Of a stretch of DNA of 64,000 nucleotides, positions 1 through 9,843 are shown one piece after another. The first letter of the stretch is position 1. Each line of letters opens with the position of its first letter. Location: NCBI GenBank assembly GCA_002421605.1, contig DISJ01000003.1:62001-126000 (forward strand). The letters run 5' to 3'. The notes beneath the pieces are model-generated. The model was not told the origin of the DNA. It did not search any database and saw only the letters and a program-made list of their open reading frames with translations. Origin of the DNA: Rhodobacteraceae bacterium UBA6213 (lineage in GTDB: Bacteria > Pseudomonadota > Alphaproteobacteria > Rhodobacterales > Rhodobacteraceae). Position numbers and translations under genes: made by a program.

Positions 1-669
1 GGTGCCAAGGTTGACGCCCACTTTGAACGCGTCGCGGTCGGCTAGCGTGATGATCAAATCGCCCTTGCTCGCCTCGATATCTGCCACAAGATTTTCCAGC
101 CCCTGCACAAGGCTCGCACCCTCGGTCGCCACGGCGCGTTCCAGCGCGTCGGGGTTGGTGGCCAGAAAGTTGGTTGGCGCCATCATGTCGATGATCTGGC
201 GGGTAAAATAATCCACCCGCTTGCGATCGACCGGCTCCAGCCCCTCGATCTTGCCTACTGCGTCTTCAATGGCGCGTGACGAAATAAGGTACTGCTGCTT
301 GACGAAGTTGAAATACGGGTTGCTATCCCACAGCGGGTTGGCAAAGCGGCGATCTTTTGGGCCGGTATCCTCAGGCGGCTCCAGCCGCCCCTTGGCCAGC
401 ACCTGCTGGGCCTCGACATAATGCTTGAGCGACTGCCCCCAATAGTTGATCTGCGCCTCAAGCAGTTTTGCGGGGTTTTCCATCCACTCTTTCAGCAGCG
501 CCGAGCCCGCCTTGAGGTAAAGATCGTTTCCCGGCCCTTCGAGCGAAGGGTTTGGCGCCCGCTTTTGCGCCAATGCCGCTACCAATCGTTGCGACAAAGC
601 CTCGACGCGGGCCAGATTATCGGTCAATTGCTGCGATGCAGCAATATTTCCGCTGTCTCCCGTTGTCAT
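1..669 (-). CDS. phaC: Class I poly(3-hydroxyalkanoate) synthase, N-terminal part
   Basis: This is the first 223 codons of a PHA synthase; the rest lies beyond the left edge. The enzyme polymerises (R)-3-hydroxyacyl-CoA into storage granules. The PhaC N-terminal domain is recognisable from SNPYFNFVKQQYL followed by YFTRQIIDMMAPTNF and an ATNPDAL segment. The catalytic cysteine lies outside the window. The ATG at 669 is preceded on the minus strand by GGGAGGAAA at good spacing, and no earlier start is better. It is divergent from the depolymerase gene phaZ over about 93 bp, which is the usual Rhodobacterales arrangement. Confidence 0.93.
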   Translation of the reverse strand, partial: MTTGDSGNIAASQQLTDNLARVEALSQRLVAALAQKRAPNPSLEGPGNDLYLKAGSALLKEWMENPAKLLEAQINYWGQSLKHYVEAQQVLAKGRLEPPEDTGPKDRRFANPLWDSNPYFNFVKQQYLISSRAIEDAVGKIEGLEPVDRKRVDYFTRQIIDMMAPTNFLATNPDALERAVATEGASLVQGLENLVADIEASKGDLIITLADRDAFKVGVNLGT

Positions 670-762
670 GGCGATATTTCCTCCCTATCCTCACAACCAA
701 CATAGTGCCGCAGGGGTCCAAGGGTAAAGCCACGTTTGGGACCGGCCGCGTCAGGAGACATA

Positions 763-2031
763 ATGAAGGGCATGATGAGTTACGACCTGATGGAAACCAT
801 CAGGAACACGAACGAGTGGATGGGCGCCTCGGCCCGCGCAATGGCCTCCTACCCCGCATGGGGCCTCGTGCCGCACCCGATGTTCAAGGTGATGTCGGCC
901 TGGGGCCGCGTAACCGAACGCAGCTTTGCGCGTATGGTCATCAAACCCGACTGGGGCATCCGCACCATCCCGGGGGTCGATGGGCGCGATCATCTGGTGA
1001 ATGTCGAAACCTTGGTTGACCGCCCGTTTGGCAGCCTCGTGCATTTCAACGTCTTGGGCCGCGCCCCGATGCAGCGCCGCGTGCTGCTGGTGGCACCGAT
1101 GTCGGGCCATTACGCAACCTTGCTGCGCTCGACCGTCGCCAGCCTTCTACCCGATGCAGACATTTACATCACCGATTGGAACAACGCGCGCGACATCCCG
1201 GTTTCCGAAGGCAAGTTCGACATCGAGGATTACACGCTCTACCTTGTCGAGTTCATGCGCCACCTCGGGCCCGACATCAACGTGATAGCGGTCTGCCAAC
1301 CAGCCCCGCTCACCCTTGCCGCTACCGCCTATCTTGCCGAAGTCGAACCCGCCGCACAGCCTCGCACCCTCACGCTGATCGGTGGCCCAATCGACCCCGA
1401 CGCTGCCCCCACCGAAGTCACCGATTTTGGCCGCCGCATAACGATGGGCCAACTCGAGCATCTTGCCATCCAACGCGTCGGCTTCAAGCATAAGGGCGCG
1501 GGCAGGCTCGTCTATCCGGGGCTGATGCAGCTTGCCTCCTTCATCTCGATGAACGCCGAAACTCACGGGAAGGCGTTTACAGACAAGATCACCGCCGAAG
1601 CCAAGGGCGAAGGGTCAGAACGCGACAAGCACAACATCTTCTATGACGAATACCTGTCGGTCATGGACATGACCGCCGAGTTCTACCTTTCCACGGTCGA
1701 GCGCATCTTCAAAGGCCGCGAAATTGCGGACAACCGCTTCAGCGTAGATGGGCATCAGGTCGATATCGGCAAAATCACCGCGGTCGCTGTGAAAACTGTC
1801 GAGGGTAGCAAAGACGATATTTCTGCACCCGGTCAGTGCTCTGCCGCACTCGATCTGCTTACTGGCCTTCCGCCCGAAAAGAAGGCTGGCTACATCGAAA
1901 TCGGCGCAGGCCACTACGGCATCTTTGCCGGTCGCAGTTGGCGCGAAAACATCCGCCCGCTGGTGCTGAGCTTCATCGACCAAAACGCCGGCGTCGAGGC
2001 AACCAAGGTCACACCGCTTCGCGCGGTCTGA
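763..2031 (+). CDS. phaZ: Intracellular PHA/PHB depolymerase PhaZ
   Basis: The 422-aa product mobilises stored PHB inside the cell. It belongs to the intracellular PhaZ family, in which the Ralstonia-type enzyme uses a cysteine nucleophile. The matching motif here is VIAVCQPAP with Cys at about residue 178, and a GAGHYGIF-type histidine segment lies near the C terminus. No signal peptide is seen, which fits granule-associated action. The ATG at 763 follows AGGAGA; the in-frame ATG at 772 is an alternative and an upstream GTG-type start at 736 is less likely. A strong hairpin terminator follows the gene, and it is divergent from phaC. Confidence 0.92.
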   Translation: MKGMMSYDLMETIRNTNEWMGASARAMASYPAWGLVPHPMFKVMSAWGRVTERSFARMVIKPDWGIRTIPGVDGRDHLVNVETLVDRPFGSLVHFNVLGRAPMQRRVLLVAPMSGHYATLLRSTVASLLPDADIYITDWNNARDIPVSEGKFDIEDYTLYLVEFMRHLGPDINVIAVCQPAPLTLAATAYLAEVEPAAQPRTLTLIGGPIDPDAAPTEVTDFGRRITMGQLEHLAIQRVGFKHKGAGRLVYPGLMQLASFISMNAETHGKAFTDKITAEAKGEGSERDKHNIFYDEYLSVMDMTAEFYLSTVERIFKGREIADNRFSVDGHQVDIGKITAVAVKTVEGSKDDISAPGQCSAALDLLTGLPPEKKAGYIEIGAGHYGIFAGRSWRENIRPLVLSFIDQNAGVEATKVTPLRAV

Positions 2032-2052
2032 TCTTGCCTTGCAGCTGATAGC

Positions 2053-2079
2053 AAAGGGCGGTCAAATGACCGCCCTTTT
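2053..2079 (+). terminator. Rho-independent terminator after phaZ
   Basis: A 12-bp perfect inverted repeat (AAAGGGCGGTCA paired with TGACCGCCCTTT) with a tight AA turn is followed by a short T run, 21 bp after the phaZ stop codon. Confidence 0.85.
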
Positions 2080-2231
2080 CGTATTCCATCAGAAATGCAA
2101 CTTTTTGGGGCGCGGCACGGCCCGGTTTTGCTGTCATACTTTCAATACTTGAACTTACCGCGCCATCTCGACCACAACCCCTAGGGCGGCGAATTGCCCC
2201 TGCAAGGCCTCGCGCGGGGGGCCGCTACCCT

Positions 2232-2969
2232 TTACGCCGCCAGTTCCGTCACCGCTGCTTCGATCATCCGCAGGCACTCGGGCGTTGAAAAGCGGTGGTC
2301 TGCACCCTTCACCAGCGTCAAGCGAATGTCCGCCCCCTCGGCATGCGCCAAAAGCCGCAGCGCAACCGTTTGGGGCACGTCGGCATCGGCGGTGCCCTGC
2401 AACATGCGCACCGGCATCTGCAGCGGCAGCGGCGCGCGTAGCACCAGATGCTCGCGCCCGTCCTCGATCAGGCGGCCGGTGATGGCATAGGGTTCATCAG
2501 AATAGTTTGAGCGCAGCTTCACCCGCCCGTCGCGTGCAAGCACCACGCGCTCTGCCGCGTCTAACTCCGCCCACATTCCGTCTTCGGTAAAATCGGGCGC
2601 GGCGGCGACCAGCACCAGCCCGGCGATCCGCTCGGGCATCGCGCGCGCCAATAGCAGCGCAATCCAGCCGCCCATTGATGAACCCACCAGCACTTGGCGC
2701 CCCTCGGTCAGCGCTAGCGCCGCCTCGGCATCCTGCAACCAGTCGCCAATGCAGCCCTCTTCGAACGCACCACCCGACGCGCCGTGGCCAGAATAGTCGA
2801 AACGCAAGAACGCGCGCCCCGCCGCCCCCGCCCATGCCTCCAGCGCCAGTGCTTTGGTGCCCTGCATATCCGATCGGAATCCACCAAGAAACATCACCCC
2901 CGGGCCGCGCCCCGCGCGTTGTTCATAGGCAATCTGGCGACCCTGTGGCGAAGTTAAAAATTTGCTCAT
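2232..2969 (-). CDS. Alpha/beta hydrolase (ABHD10-like)
   Basis: A 245-aa cytoplasmic serine hydrolase of the alpha/beta fold. The nucleophile elbow is GSSMGG with Ser98. The probable acid is in the TADADVP segment near residue 195, and the histidine is His225 in KGADHRF. The family includes small acyl-esterases and thioesterases resembling ABHD10; the substrate cannot be read from sequence. The ATG at 2969 follows AAGGGGCAAC. It is divergent from thrS and faces the phaZ terminator at its 3' end, so it is probably monocistronic. Confidence 0.85.
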   Translation of the reverse strand: MSKFLTSPQGRQIAYEQRAGRGPGVMFLGGFRSDMQGTKALALEAWAGAAGRAFLRFDYSGHGASGGAFEEGCIGDWLQDAEAALALTEGRQVLVGSSMGGWIALLLARAMPERIAGLVLVAAAPDFTEDGMWAELDAAERVVLARDGRVKLRSNYSDEPYAITGRLIEDGREHLVLRAPLPLQMPVRMLQGTADADVPQTVALRLLAHAEGADIRLTLVKGADHRFSTPECLRMIEAAVTELAA

Positions 2970-3086
2970 GTTGCCCCTTCTTGCCCTTAGGGCCGGTGTT
3001 GACTTGGCTCGGATATCTTCTTACCACCTGCGCCATAACCCGCAACCGGGCGTGCCGTAGGCGCCAAACTGACGAGGAGGACCCTG

Positions 3087-5033
3087 ATGTCCCAGATTTC
3101 CCTAACTTTCCCCGATGGCAATTCGCGCAGCTATGACGCGGGCGTCACCGCGGCGCAAGTGGCAGCCTCAATTGCGCCGTCACTGGCCAAGGCCGCGATT
3201 TCCGCGCAGGTGAACGGCAAGCACTGGGATCTGGCCTGGCCGATCAGCGAAGACGCCACCATCGCCATCAACACGATGAAGGATGATGCCCCCGCGCTGG
3301 AACTCATCCGCCACGATCTGGCCCACGTCATGGCCCGCGCGGTGCAAGAGCTGTGGCCCTCCGTCAAAGTCACCATCGGCCCGGTCATCGAAAACGGCTG
3401 GTATTACGATTTCGACCGCGCCGAACCGTTCACGCCCGAAGACCTCGGCGCGATCGAGTCGAAGATGCGTGAAATCATCAACCGCCGCGATCCGGTCACC
3501 ACCGAAACGTGGGACCGCGCCCGCGCCATCGCCTATTACGAAGCGCAGAACGAACCCTATAAGGTTGAACTGGTCGGCATGATCCCGGAAGATCAGCAGA
3601 TCCGCATGTATTGGCACGGCCACTGGCAAGACCTTTGCCGCGGCCCGCACCTGCAGCACACCGGCCAACTGCCCGCCGATGCGTACAAGCTGATGAGCGT
3701 GGCCGGTGCCTACTGGCGCGGCGATAGCAACCGCCCGATGCTGCAACGCATCTACGGCGTTGCGTTCAAAAACCGCGATGCGCTCAAGGCGCATCTGACC
3801 ATGCTGGAAGAGGCCGCCAAACGCGACCACCGCAAACTTGGCCGCGAGATGGAGCTGTTCCATCTGCAAGAAGAAGCCCCCGGCATGGTGTTCTGGCACC
3901 CCAACGGCTGGCGTATCTATCGCTCTTTGCAAGAATACATGCGCCGCAGGCTTGAAAAGGCGGGTTACCGCGAAATCAACACGCCGCAGGTGGTGGACCG
4001 TGTTCTGTGGGAGCGTTCCGGCCATTGGGAGGCCTACCGCGAAAACATGTTCATCGTCGAGGTTGACGAAGAAGGTGCAAAGGAAAAGCGCATCAATGCG
4101 CTGAAGCCCATGAACTGCCCCTGCCATGTGCAGGTGTACAATCAGGGCCTGAAATCCTACCGCGACCTGCCGCTGCGCTTGGCCGAGTTCGGCTCGTGCC
4201 ACCGCTACGAATCCTCGGGTTCGATGCATGGGCTGATGCGGGTGCGCGGCTTCACGCAAGACGATGCCCATATCTTCTGCACCGAAGATCAGATCGGCGC
4301 TGAATGTGTGGGTTTCATCAACCTGCTGGCCAGCGTTTACAAAGACCTTGGCTTTGACGGATTCGAAATCAAGTTTTCCACCCGCCCGGACGTGCGCATC
4401 GGCAGCGACGAGGCTTGGGACAAGGTCGAAGGCATGCTTGAAGCCGCGATCAAATCGGCCGGTGTGCCCTATACCATTGACCCCGGCGAAGGCGCGTTTT
4501 ACGGGCCAAAGCTCGATTTCAAGCTGACCGATGCGATCGGGCGCAAATGGCAGTGCGGCACCTTCCAGGTTGACCCGAACCTGCCCGACCGTCTGGGTGC
4601 GGAATATATCGGTGAAGACGGTGCCAAGCACCGCCCCTACATGCTGCACCGCGCCATTCTAGGCTCGTTCGAGCGATTTATCGGAATTCTGATCGAGAAC
4701 TACGCCGGCAAGATGCCGTTCTGGATGGCACCGCGCCAGGTGGTGGTGGCCTCGATCGTCTCGGATGCCGATGCCTTCGTGAACGAGGTGGTGGCGGCGC
4801 TGCGCGACAAGGGCATCCGCGCCGAGGCGGATACGCGCAACGAAAAGATCAACTACAAGGTGCGTGAACATTCCGTTGGCAAGGTGCCGGTGATTCTCGC
4901 CGTGGGCATGAAAGAGGTCGAAGAGCGCACCGTTTCGATGCGCCGTCTGGGCGATCCGCAAAGCCGCTCGCTTACGCTGCAGGACGCACTCGCAGAACTT
5001 GTGGCCGAGGCCTTGCCCCCCGACCAGTGCTAG
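3087..5033 (+). CDS. thrS: Threonyl-tRNA synthetase
   Basis: The 648-aa protein has the usual length and layout: an N-terminal TGS domain (residues 1-60), an editing domain, a class II catalytic core and an anticodon-binding domain. Diagnostic segments include PMNCPCHVQVY with a zinc cysteine, a motif 2 loop around FGSCHRYESSGSMHGL, and the C-terminal RRLGDPQS segment. The start follows GAGGAGGACCCTG, a very strong ribosome binding site. A TTGACT hexamer at 2999-3004 could be a -35 element, but the -10 is weak. It charges tRNA-Thr in the cytoplasm. Confidence 0.98.
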   Translation: MSQISLTFPDGNSRSYDAGVTAAQVAASIAPSLAKAAISAQVNGKHWDLAWPISEDATIAINTMKDDAPALELIRHDLAHVMARAVQELWPSVKVTIGPVIENGWYYDFDRAEPFTPEDLGAIESKMREIINRRDPVTTETWDRARAIAYYEAQNEPYKVELVGMIPEDQQIRMYWHGHWQDLCRGPHLQHTGQLPADAYKLMSVAGAYWRGDSNRPMLQRIYGVAFKNRDALKAHLTMLEEAAKRDHRKLGREMELFHLQEEAPGMVFWHPNGWRIYRSLQEYMRRRLEKAGYREINTPQVVDRVLWERSGHWEAYRENMFIVEVDEEGAKEKRINALKPMNCPCHVQVYNQGLKSYRDLPLRLAEFGSCHRYESSGSMHGLMRVRGFTQDDAHIFCTEDQIGAECVGFINLLASVYKDLGFDGFEIKFSTRPDVRIGSDEAWDKVEGMLEAAIKSAGVPYTIDPGEGAFYGPKLDFKLTDAIGRKWQCGTFQVDPNLPDRLGAEYIGEDGAKHRPYMLHRAILGSFERFIGILIENYAGKMPFWMAPRQVVVASIVSDADAFVNEVVAALRDKGIRAEADTRNEKINYKVREHSVGKVPVILAVGMKEVEERTVSMRRLGDPQSRSLTLQDALAELVAEALPPDQC

Positions 5034-5222
5034 CGCACTGGCGGGCGGCGCGGCGCATTAACCATTTTTTGTTGATTTTCGATACGGATTTGGCATCATT
5101 TTGGGGCGATGCTGCTGCCTTTCCTACCGCCTACCCCGTCAGGGCCAGCCGGAAGAACTGAAAGACCCGGCTGCACGGCCCCAGGCATAACGCCCGGGGT
5201 ACACTGGTTATGGAGACGCTGG

Positions 5223-5429
5223 ATGGCCACTGGCACTGTGAAATGGTTTAACGCAACAAAGGGTTTTGGTTTCATTGCCCCTGACGACGGGGGCAAAGAT
5301 GTGTTCGTGCACGTCTCGGCGGTCGAGCGCGCCGGGCTCAAGGGCCTCAACGATAATCAGAAAGTCGCCTACGAGATGCAGTCGGGCCGCGACGGGCGTG
5401 CTTCGGCGGGTGATCTGAAACTGCTCTGA
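5223..5429 (+). CDS. Cold-shock protein, CspA family
   Basis: A 68-aa single cold-shock domain (OB fold). The nucleic-acid binding motifs GTVKWFNATKGFGFI (RNP1) and DVFVHVSAV (RNP2) are intact. Members act as RNA chaperones. The start is the ATG after GTTATGGAGACGCTGG; the frame stays open upstream but the family begins here. The roughly 190-bp upstream gap could hold a long 5' leader, as is common for csp genes. A bidirectional hairpin follows. A close paralogue lies at 15098-15304. Confidence 0.95.
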   Translation: MATGTVKWFNATKGFGFIAPDDGGKDVFVHVSAVERAGLKGLNDNQKVAYEMQSGRDGRASAGDLKLL

Positions 5430-5452
5430 GCGCAACTGCGGTTGCCTTTGCG

Positions 5453-5484
5453 ATTGGCCCGCGCGCAAAGCGCGGGCCAATTTC
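5453..5484. terminator. Bidirectional terminator between csp and the acyl-CoA synthetase
   Basis: A 12-bp perfect stem (ATTGGCCCGCGC with GCGCGGGCCAAT) and 5-nt loop lie between two convergent genes, with T-rich sequence on the csp side. Confidence 0.8.
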
Positions 5485-5492
5485 GTCTGGTG

Positions 5493-7385
5493 TTACTTCA
5501 CCCAGTCCCAAGGCGTGGTGAACTCGCCCATCTTGGCCGCAAGCGCGGCCTCATCGACGTCGCCAAGACGGCGCAGATGCGCCACCAGCCCGCGCTTCTT
5601 GTCTTCGCTGACCGAGGCGACATTGGCGGCGAAACCCGCGCTAGTCAGCATTTCGTTGAAGACGCGGGTGATCGCGCGCTTGCGCAGGTCGGGTTTGAAA
5701 ATCTTGCCGACGCCGGTTTTTGGCAGCTCAAGCATGATTTCAACGTGCTTCGGAATGGCCGCGCGTTCGTGTATATGGGTGCGCGCGTGTTCGACCAGCT
5801 CCGCCTCTGTGACATCGGCCCCCTTGACCAGTTCCACATAGACGCAAGGCAATTCACCCGCAAAAGCATCGGGCTGGCCGATCGCACCGGCAAATGCCAC
5901 CGCCGGATGCGACATCATCGCGTCTTCTATTTCGGCGGGATCAATGTTGTGGCCGCCCCGGATAATCAGGTCTTTCTTGCGCCCCGTGATCCACAGATAA
6001 CCATCAGGGTCAAGCCGCCCAAGGTCGCCGGTGCGCAGGAAACGGTTTTCCGCGAACAGGTCATGGTTCTTGTCAATCTCAGTATAGGTCGATCCCTCGA
6101 ACACGCCGGGGTTGGCGATGCAGATCTCGCCCACCTCGTCGGTGGCGCATTCGCGGAAGGCGCTGCCATTTTCCTGCACGAGTATACGCACATGCGTATG
6201 CGGCATCGGAATACCCACCGACCCCACCTTTTTCTTGCCGTGCACCGGGTTGACCGAAACAAGACAGGTCGCTTCGGTCAGCCCGTAACCTTCAGAAATC
6301 TGCACACCCGTGGCTTTTTCAAAGCGATTGTAAAGCTCGACCGGCAGCGGTGCCGAGCCCGAAAGCGCGGTTTTCAACGTCGAGACATCAGCGTCAACCG
6401 GGCGCTGCATCAGCGCCGAAATCGCGGTGGGCACGGTAATCAGAAAGCTGACCTTCCAGCGTTCGATCAGCTTCCAGAAATTGTCGAAAACCCCCTCGCC
6501 GCGATAGCCCGCCGGGGTCGGGAACACCACATGCGCCCCCGAGGCGATGGCCGACATCAAGATCGGATAGGCAGCAAAAACGTGAAACAGCGGCAAGGGG
6601 CACATCATCACGTCGGTTTCGTCAAACAACAGCCGCGCGCCCAGCCAACCGTTGTAGATCATACCCGAATACTTGTGCTGCGCCACTTTCGGCATGCCCG
6701 TGGTGCCGCCAGTATGGAAATAGGCCGCGATTCGATCTTTTTTGCTGTCGGCAAAAACCAGTTGCCCAGCAGGCTGGCGCGCACATTCGGCAGCAAAATC
6801 CTTCACGTCCGCCTTGTGCTCGACCGGGTTCTTGGGCCGAACCAGCGGCACGATCCAGCTTTTTGGCGGCGCCAAGTAGCGGTTCAGATCGACCTCAAGA
6901 ACGGTGCGCACGTTTGGCGCATACTTCACCGCCTCAGCGGTCTTTTGCGCCACGTCCGATTTTGGAAAGGCTTTGAGCGTAACGACAACCTTGGCCTTGG
7001 TCTCGCGCAGGATCGCAGAAATCTGCTCGGGCTCCAGCAGCGGGTTGATCGGGTTCACGATGCCTGCAATCGAGCCTGCAATCAGCGCAACGACGGTTTC
7101 ATTGCTGTTGGGCAGGATGTAGGCGACGGTATCGGTTTCCCCCACGCCGAGGCTGCGAAACAGGTTTGCCGCCTGCGTCACGCGCCCCATCAGCGCAGCC
7201 CACGTCAAGGTCTCGGCCTTGTCCTTTGGCCCTGACAGAATCTGGAAAGTGGTTGCCGGGCGACCGCCATGGCGCGCCGTCACATCGGCCATGAATTGAT
7301 ACATGGTTTTGGGCAGGTCGCGGTCTTCCCAAGCCATTTCTTTTTCCACCGCGTTGCGGTCTGCAACAGTGCTAAATCTAGACAT
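5493..7385 (-). CDS. Acyl-CoA synthetase (AMP-binding, fatty-acid-CoA ligase family)
   Basis: A 630-aa member of the ANL superfamily that activates a carboxylic acid via an acyl-AMP to its CoA thioester. The ATP-binding loop HTGGTTGMPK, the adenylation motif YGLTEA, and the hinge motif TGRKKDLIIRGGHNI are all present. The catalytic lysine near the C terminus is expected in GVGKIFKPDL. The ATG at 7385 follows GGGGGAGGATTAAG; an open frame continues to 7457 but has no ribosome binding site. Chain-length preference cannot be deduced. It probably feeds beta-oxidation, or the PHA pathway next to it. Confidence 0.92.
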   Translation of the reverse strand: MSRFSTVADRNAVEKEMAWEDRDLPKTMYQFMADVTARHGGRPATTFQILSGPKDKAETLTWAALMGRVTQAANLFRSLGVGETDTVAYILPNSNETVVALIAGSIAGIVNPINPLLEPEQISAILRETKAKVVVTLKAFPKSDVAQKTAEAVKYAPNVRTVLEVDLNRYLAPPKSWIVPLVRPKNPVEHKADVKDFAAECARQPAGQLVFADSKKDRIAAYFHTGGTTGMPKVAQHKYSGMIYNGWLGARLLFDETDVMMCPLPLFHVFAAYPILMSAIASGAHVVFPTPAGYRGEGVFDNFWKLIERWKVSFLITVPTAISALMQRPVDADVSTLKTALSGSAPLPVELYNRFEKATGVQISEGYGLTEATCLVSVNPVHGKKKVGSVGIPMPHTHVRILVQENGSAFRECATDEVGEICIANPGVFEGSTYTEIDKNHDLFAENRFLRTGDLGRLDPDGYLWITGRKKDLIIRGGHNIDPAEIEDAMMSHPAVAFAGAIGQPDAFAGELPCVYVELVKGADVTEAELVEHARTHIHERAAIPKHVEIMLELPKTGVGKIFKPDLRKRAITRVFNEMLTSAGFAANVASVSEDKKRGLVAHLRRLGDVDEAALAAKMGEFTTPWDWVK

Positions 7386-7490
7386 CTTAATCCTCCCCCG
7401 ACTGCCCTTCCTCAAAGGCATTTGCGCGAGAATGGCGTCAAACGCCCGGCGCGGCAAGTGCCTGCGCCGCTGGCACGTCGCGTCACAATG

Positions 7491-9281
7491 TCAGACCGTT
7501 TCAAACCCCGCGGTAAACTGCAACCGCGCAAGGCGCGCATAAAGCCCGCCCTCGGCTACAAGTGCTTCATGTGTACCCTGTGCGATAATGTGGCCATTGT
7601 CGAATACCACGATGCGATCGGCGCGTTTGACCGTTGCCAGACGGTGCGCCACGATCACCGTGGTGCGCCCTTTGGTCAACTGCTCGACCGCCGCCTGCAC
7701 CAACCCCTCGCTTTCGGCATCAAGCGCACTGGTCGCCTCGTCCAGCAACAGCACCGGTGCATCGCGCAGGATCGCGCGCGCAATCGCGATGCGTTGCTTT
7801 TGCCCGCCCGACAGCATCACCCCGCGTTCGCCCACATAGGAATTGTAGCCCTCTGGCAAGGCGGCCAGAAACTCATGCGCATGCGCTGCGCGGGCGGCCT
7901 GTTCAACCTCATCGTCGGTGGCGTCGGGGCGGCCGAAACGGATATTTTCGCGCGCCGAGGCGGCAAAGATCACCGGGTCTTGCGGCACCAGCGCGATCGA
8001 GCGACGGAAATCGGCGCGCGCCAGCGTGCGCAGGTCTTGCCCGTCAAGCGTGACGCGGCCGGTTTCGGGGTCCCAGAAACGCTGGATCATTTGGATCATC
8101 GTGGTCTTGCCCGCACCCGACGGGCCAACCAGCGCCACCGTCTCGCCCGGCGCGATGGTCAGCGTCACCCCGTCCAGCGCCGAGTCCGCAGGGCGCGAGG
8201 GGTAGTGGAAGGTAACATTTTCAAAACTGATCGCACCCTGCACCGGACGCTTCATTTCGGCAGGCACTGCCGGGTCATGCACCGGGTCTTCGGCATGCAG
8301 CAATTCCGCCAATCGCTCGGTGGCACCCGCCGCGCGCTGCACCTCGCCCCAAATCTCGGATAGCGCGCCAACGCCGCCCGCCACCATGATCGCGTAGATG
8401 ACGAACTGCACCAACTCGCCCACGGTCATCGCGCCCAGCCGCACATCGCGCGCGCCGACCCAAAGCACACCCACCACGCCCGCAAAGATCAAAAAGATGA
8501 CGATCACAGTCATCACCGCGCGGGTATGAATGCGACGCTGCGCAGAAATATAGGCTTTTTCGGTCACGGCGGCAAAATCAGCGCGGCTTTCGACCTCGTG
8601 AGTGAATGCCTGCACCGTCTGCGCTGACATAAGCGCCTCGGTCGCCGAACCCGCCGAATTCGCGATCCAGTCTTGGTTCTCGCGCCCCAAAACGCGCAAG
8701 CGGCGCCCCAGCACGATGATCGGCACGATCACCACCGGCACGACCAGCAGCACCAACCCGGTCAGCTTGGGCGAGGTGACCATCAGCATCGCCAGGCCGC
8801 CAAACAAGATCAGCACGTTGCGCAGCGCCACCGAAACCGAAGACCCAATGACGGCTAGGATCAACGTGGTGTCGGTGGTGATGCGGCTGATCACTTCTCC
8901 GGTCAGGATACGTTCGAAAAACGCCGGGCTCATGCCCAGCACGCGGTCAAAAACCGCTTTGCGGATGTCTGCCACCACCCGCTCGCCCAGTCGCGTCACA
9001 AGGTAATAGCGCAGCCCCGTGCCGATCGCGAGCAGCGCGATAATGACAAGTGCGGCGGCAAAATACTGGTCAAGCAGTTCCGCTCCCGCCTGAAAACCAT
9101 CAACGACGCGGCGCACTGCCAGCGGCAGGATCAGGCTGATTGACGCTGTCAGCATCAGCGCCAACAGCGCCGCTATAACCAACCCCATATAGGGCCGCAC
9201 GAAAGGTACCAACGCGCGCAGCGCACCGACCCGTTTGGTCGTGGGCCGGTCTTCAAGAATTTGCTGCGGTCCGCGCGCCAT
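7491..9281 (-). CDS. ABC transporter, fused permease/ATPase (MsbA/BmrA-type exporter)
   Basis: A 596-aa half-size exporter with about six N-terminal membrane helices (residues 25-320), then an ATPase domain. Walker A is GPSGAGKTT, the signature is LSGGQKQR, Walker B runs VLLLDEATSALD, and the H-loop is IVAHRLATV. It would work as a homodimer in the inner membrane; the substrate (lipid, drug or peptide) is not predictable. The ATG at 9281 follows GAGGGGAAATATC. The frame stays open to 9818, but that extension is basic, low in hydrophobicity and unlike the family, so it is excluded. Confidence 0.92.
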   Translation of the reverse strand: MARGPQQILEDRPTTKRVGALRALVPFVRPYMGLVIAALLALMLTASISLILPLAVRRVVDGFQAGAELLDQYFAAALVIIALLAIGTGLRYYLVTRLGERVVADIRKAVFDRVLGMSPAFFERILTGEVISRITTDTTLILAVIGSSVSVALRNVLILFGGLAMLMVTSPKLTGLVLLVVPVVIVPIIVLGRRLRVLGRENQDWIANSAGSATEALMSAQTVQAFTHEVESRADFAAVTEKAYISAQRRIHTRAVMTVIVIFLIFAGVVGVLWVGARDVRLGAMTVGELVQFVIYAIMVAGGVGALSEIWGEVQRAAGATERLAELLHAEDPVHDPAVPAEMKRPVQGAISFENVTFHYPSRPADSALDGVTLTIAPGETVALVGPSGAGKTTMIQMIQRFWDPETGRVTLDGQDLRTLARADFRRSIALVPQDPVIFAASARENIRFGRPDATDDEVEQAARAAHAHEFLAALPEGYNSYVGERGVMLSGGQKQRIAIARAILRDAPVLLLDEATSALDAESEGLVQAAVEQLTKGRTTVIVAHRLATVKRADRIVVFDNGHIIAQGTHEALVAEGGLYARLARLQFTAGFETV

Positions 9282-9594
9282 GATATTTCCCCTCGCTACT
9301 GCGCAGCGATCTATGCCCCTGAGGCGACGGGGGCAAGGGCGCGGCGCGCCAAAATGCCGCTGGTGGATACCGAACAGCCAATCCACACGGCGTGTGCTGC
9401 GCGCTGCAACTTTATCTCGCGGCACGCCAAAGCGGGACAGACAGCCCCAATACCGCCCTCGCGGCATCGGCGAGCGAAGCGCCGCCACAGGGTGTCGGTG
9501 CCGCGGGACCATTCTCGCAAAAGCCAACCCCACCCGCACGACCGCGCTGAAACACGCGGCTATGACGAAAGGCGCAGCCTTGCGATGGTCCCTC

Positions 9595-9636
9595 ACCACC
9601 GCTCCCGACAACGGGCGCAAGACGCAGACCCTGCCG
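9595..9636 (+). repeat. Diverged direct repeat, copy 1
   Basis: It starts ACCACCGCTCCCGACAA and ends CTGCCG; 33 of 42 positions match the copy at 9802-9843, counted by eye. Confidence 0.5.
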
Positions 9637-9801
9637 TGTTGTCGCGCCATCACGCCGCCCTGCGGGGTCGCCCCTCGGCAGTGCACGGATACCTTCCGAG
9701 CCATACACCCGCGACCATGCTCTCGTGTGGCCGTCAAGGCGGCACTGGGCCGCGCCTCTATACTGGGCTGCGTAGAAGAGTGTGGGTCTATGGTGCTCTG
9801 A

Positions 9802-9843
9802 ACCACCGCTTCCGACAATTGGCGCGTGACCCGGGCTCTGCCG
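9802..9843 (+). repeat. Diverged direct repeat, copy 2
   Basis: It starts ACCACCGCTTCCGACAA and ends CTGCCG; this is the partner of 9595-9636. Confidence 0.5.

Noticed and set aside
2999..3027. Promoter for thrS with TTGACT -35
   Set aside because: The hexamer at the right spacing is TACCAC or TTACCA, too weak to call a -10.
3180..4649. 489-codon open frame antisense to thrS
   Set aside because: Shadow of thrS; no ribosome binding site and no family resemblance.
5442..7235. 597-codon open frame antisense to the acyl-CoA synthetase
   Set aside because: It is a His/Arg/Gln-rich shadow of a well-supported gene, as happens in high-GC DNA.
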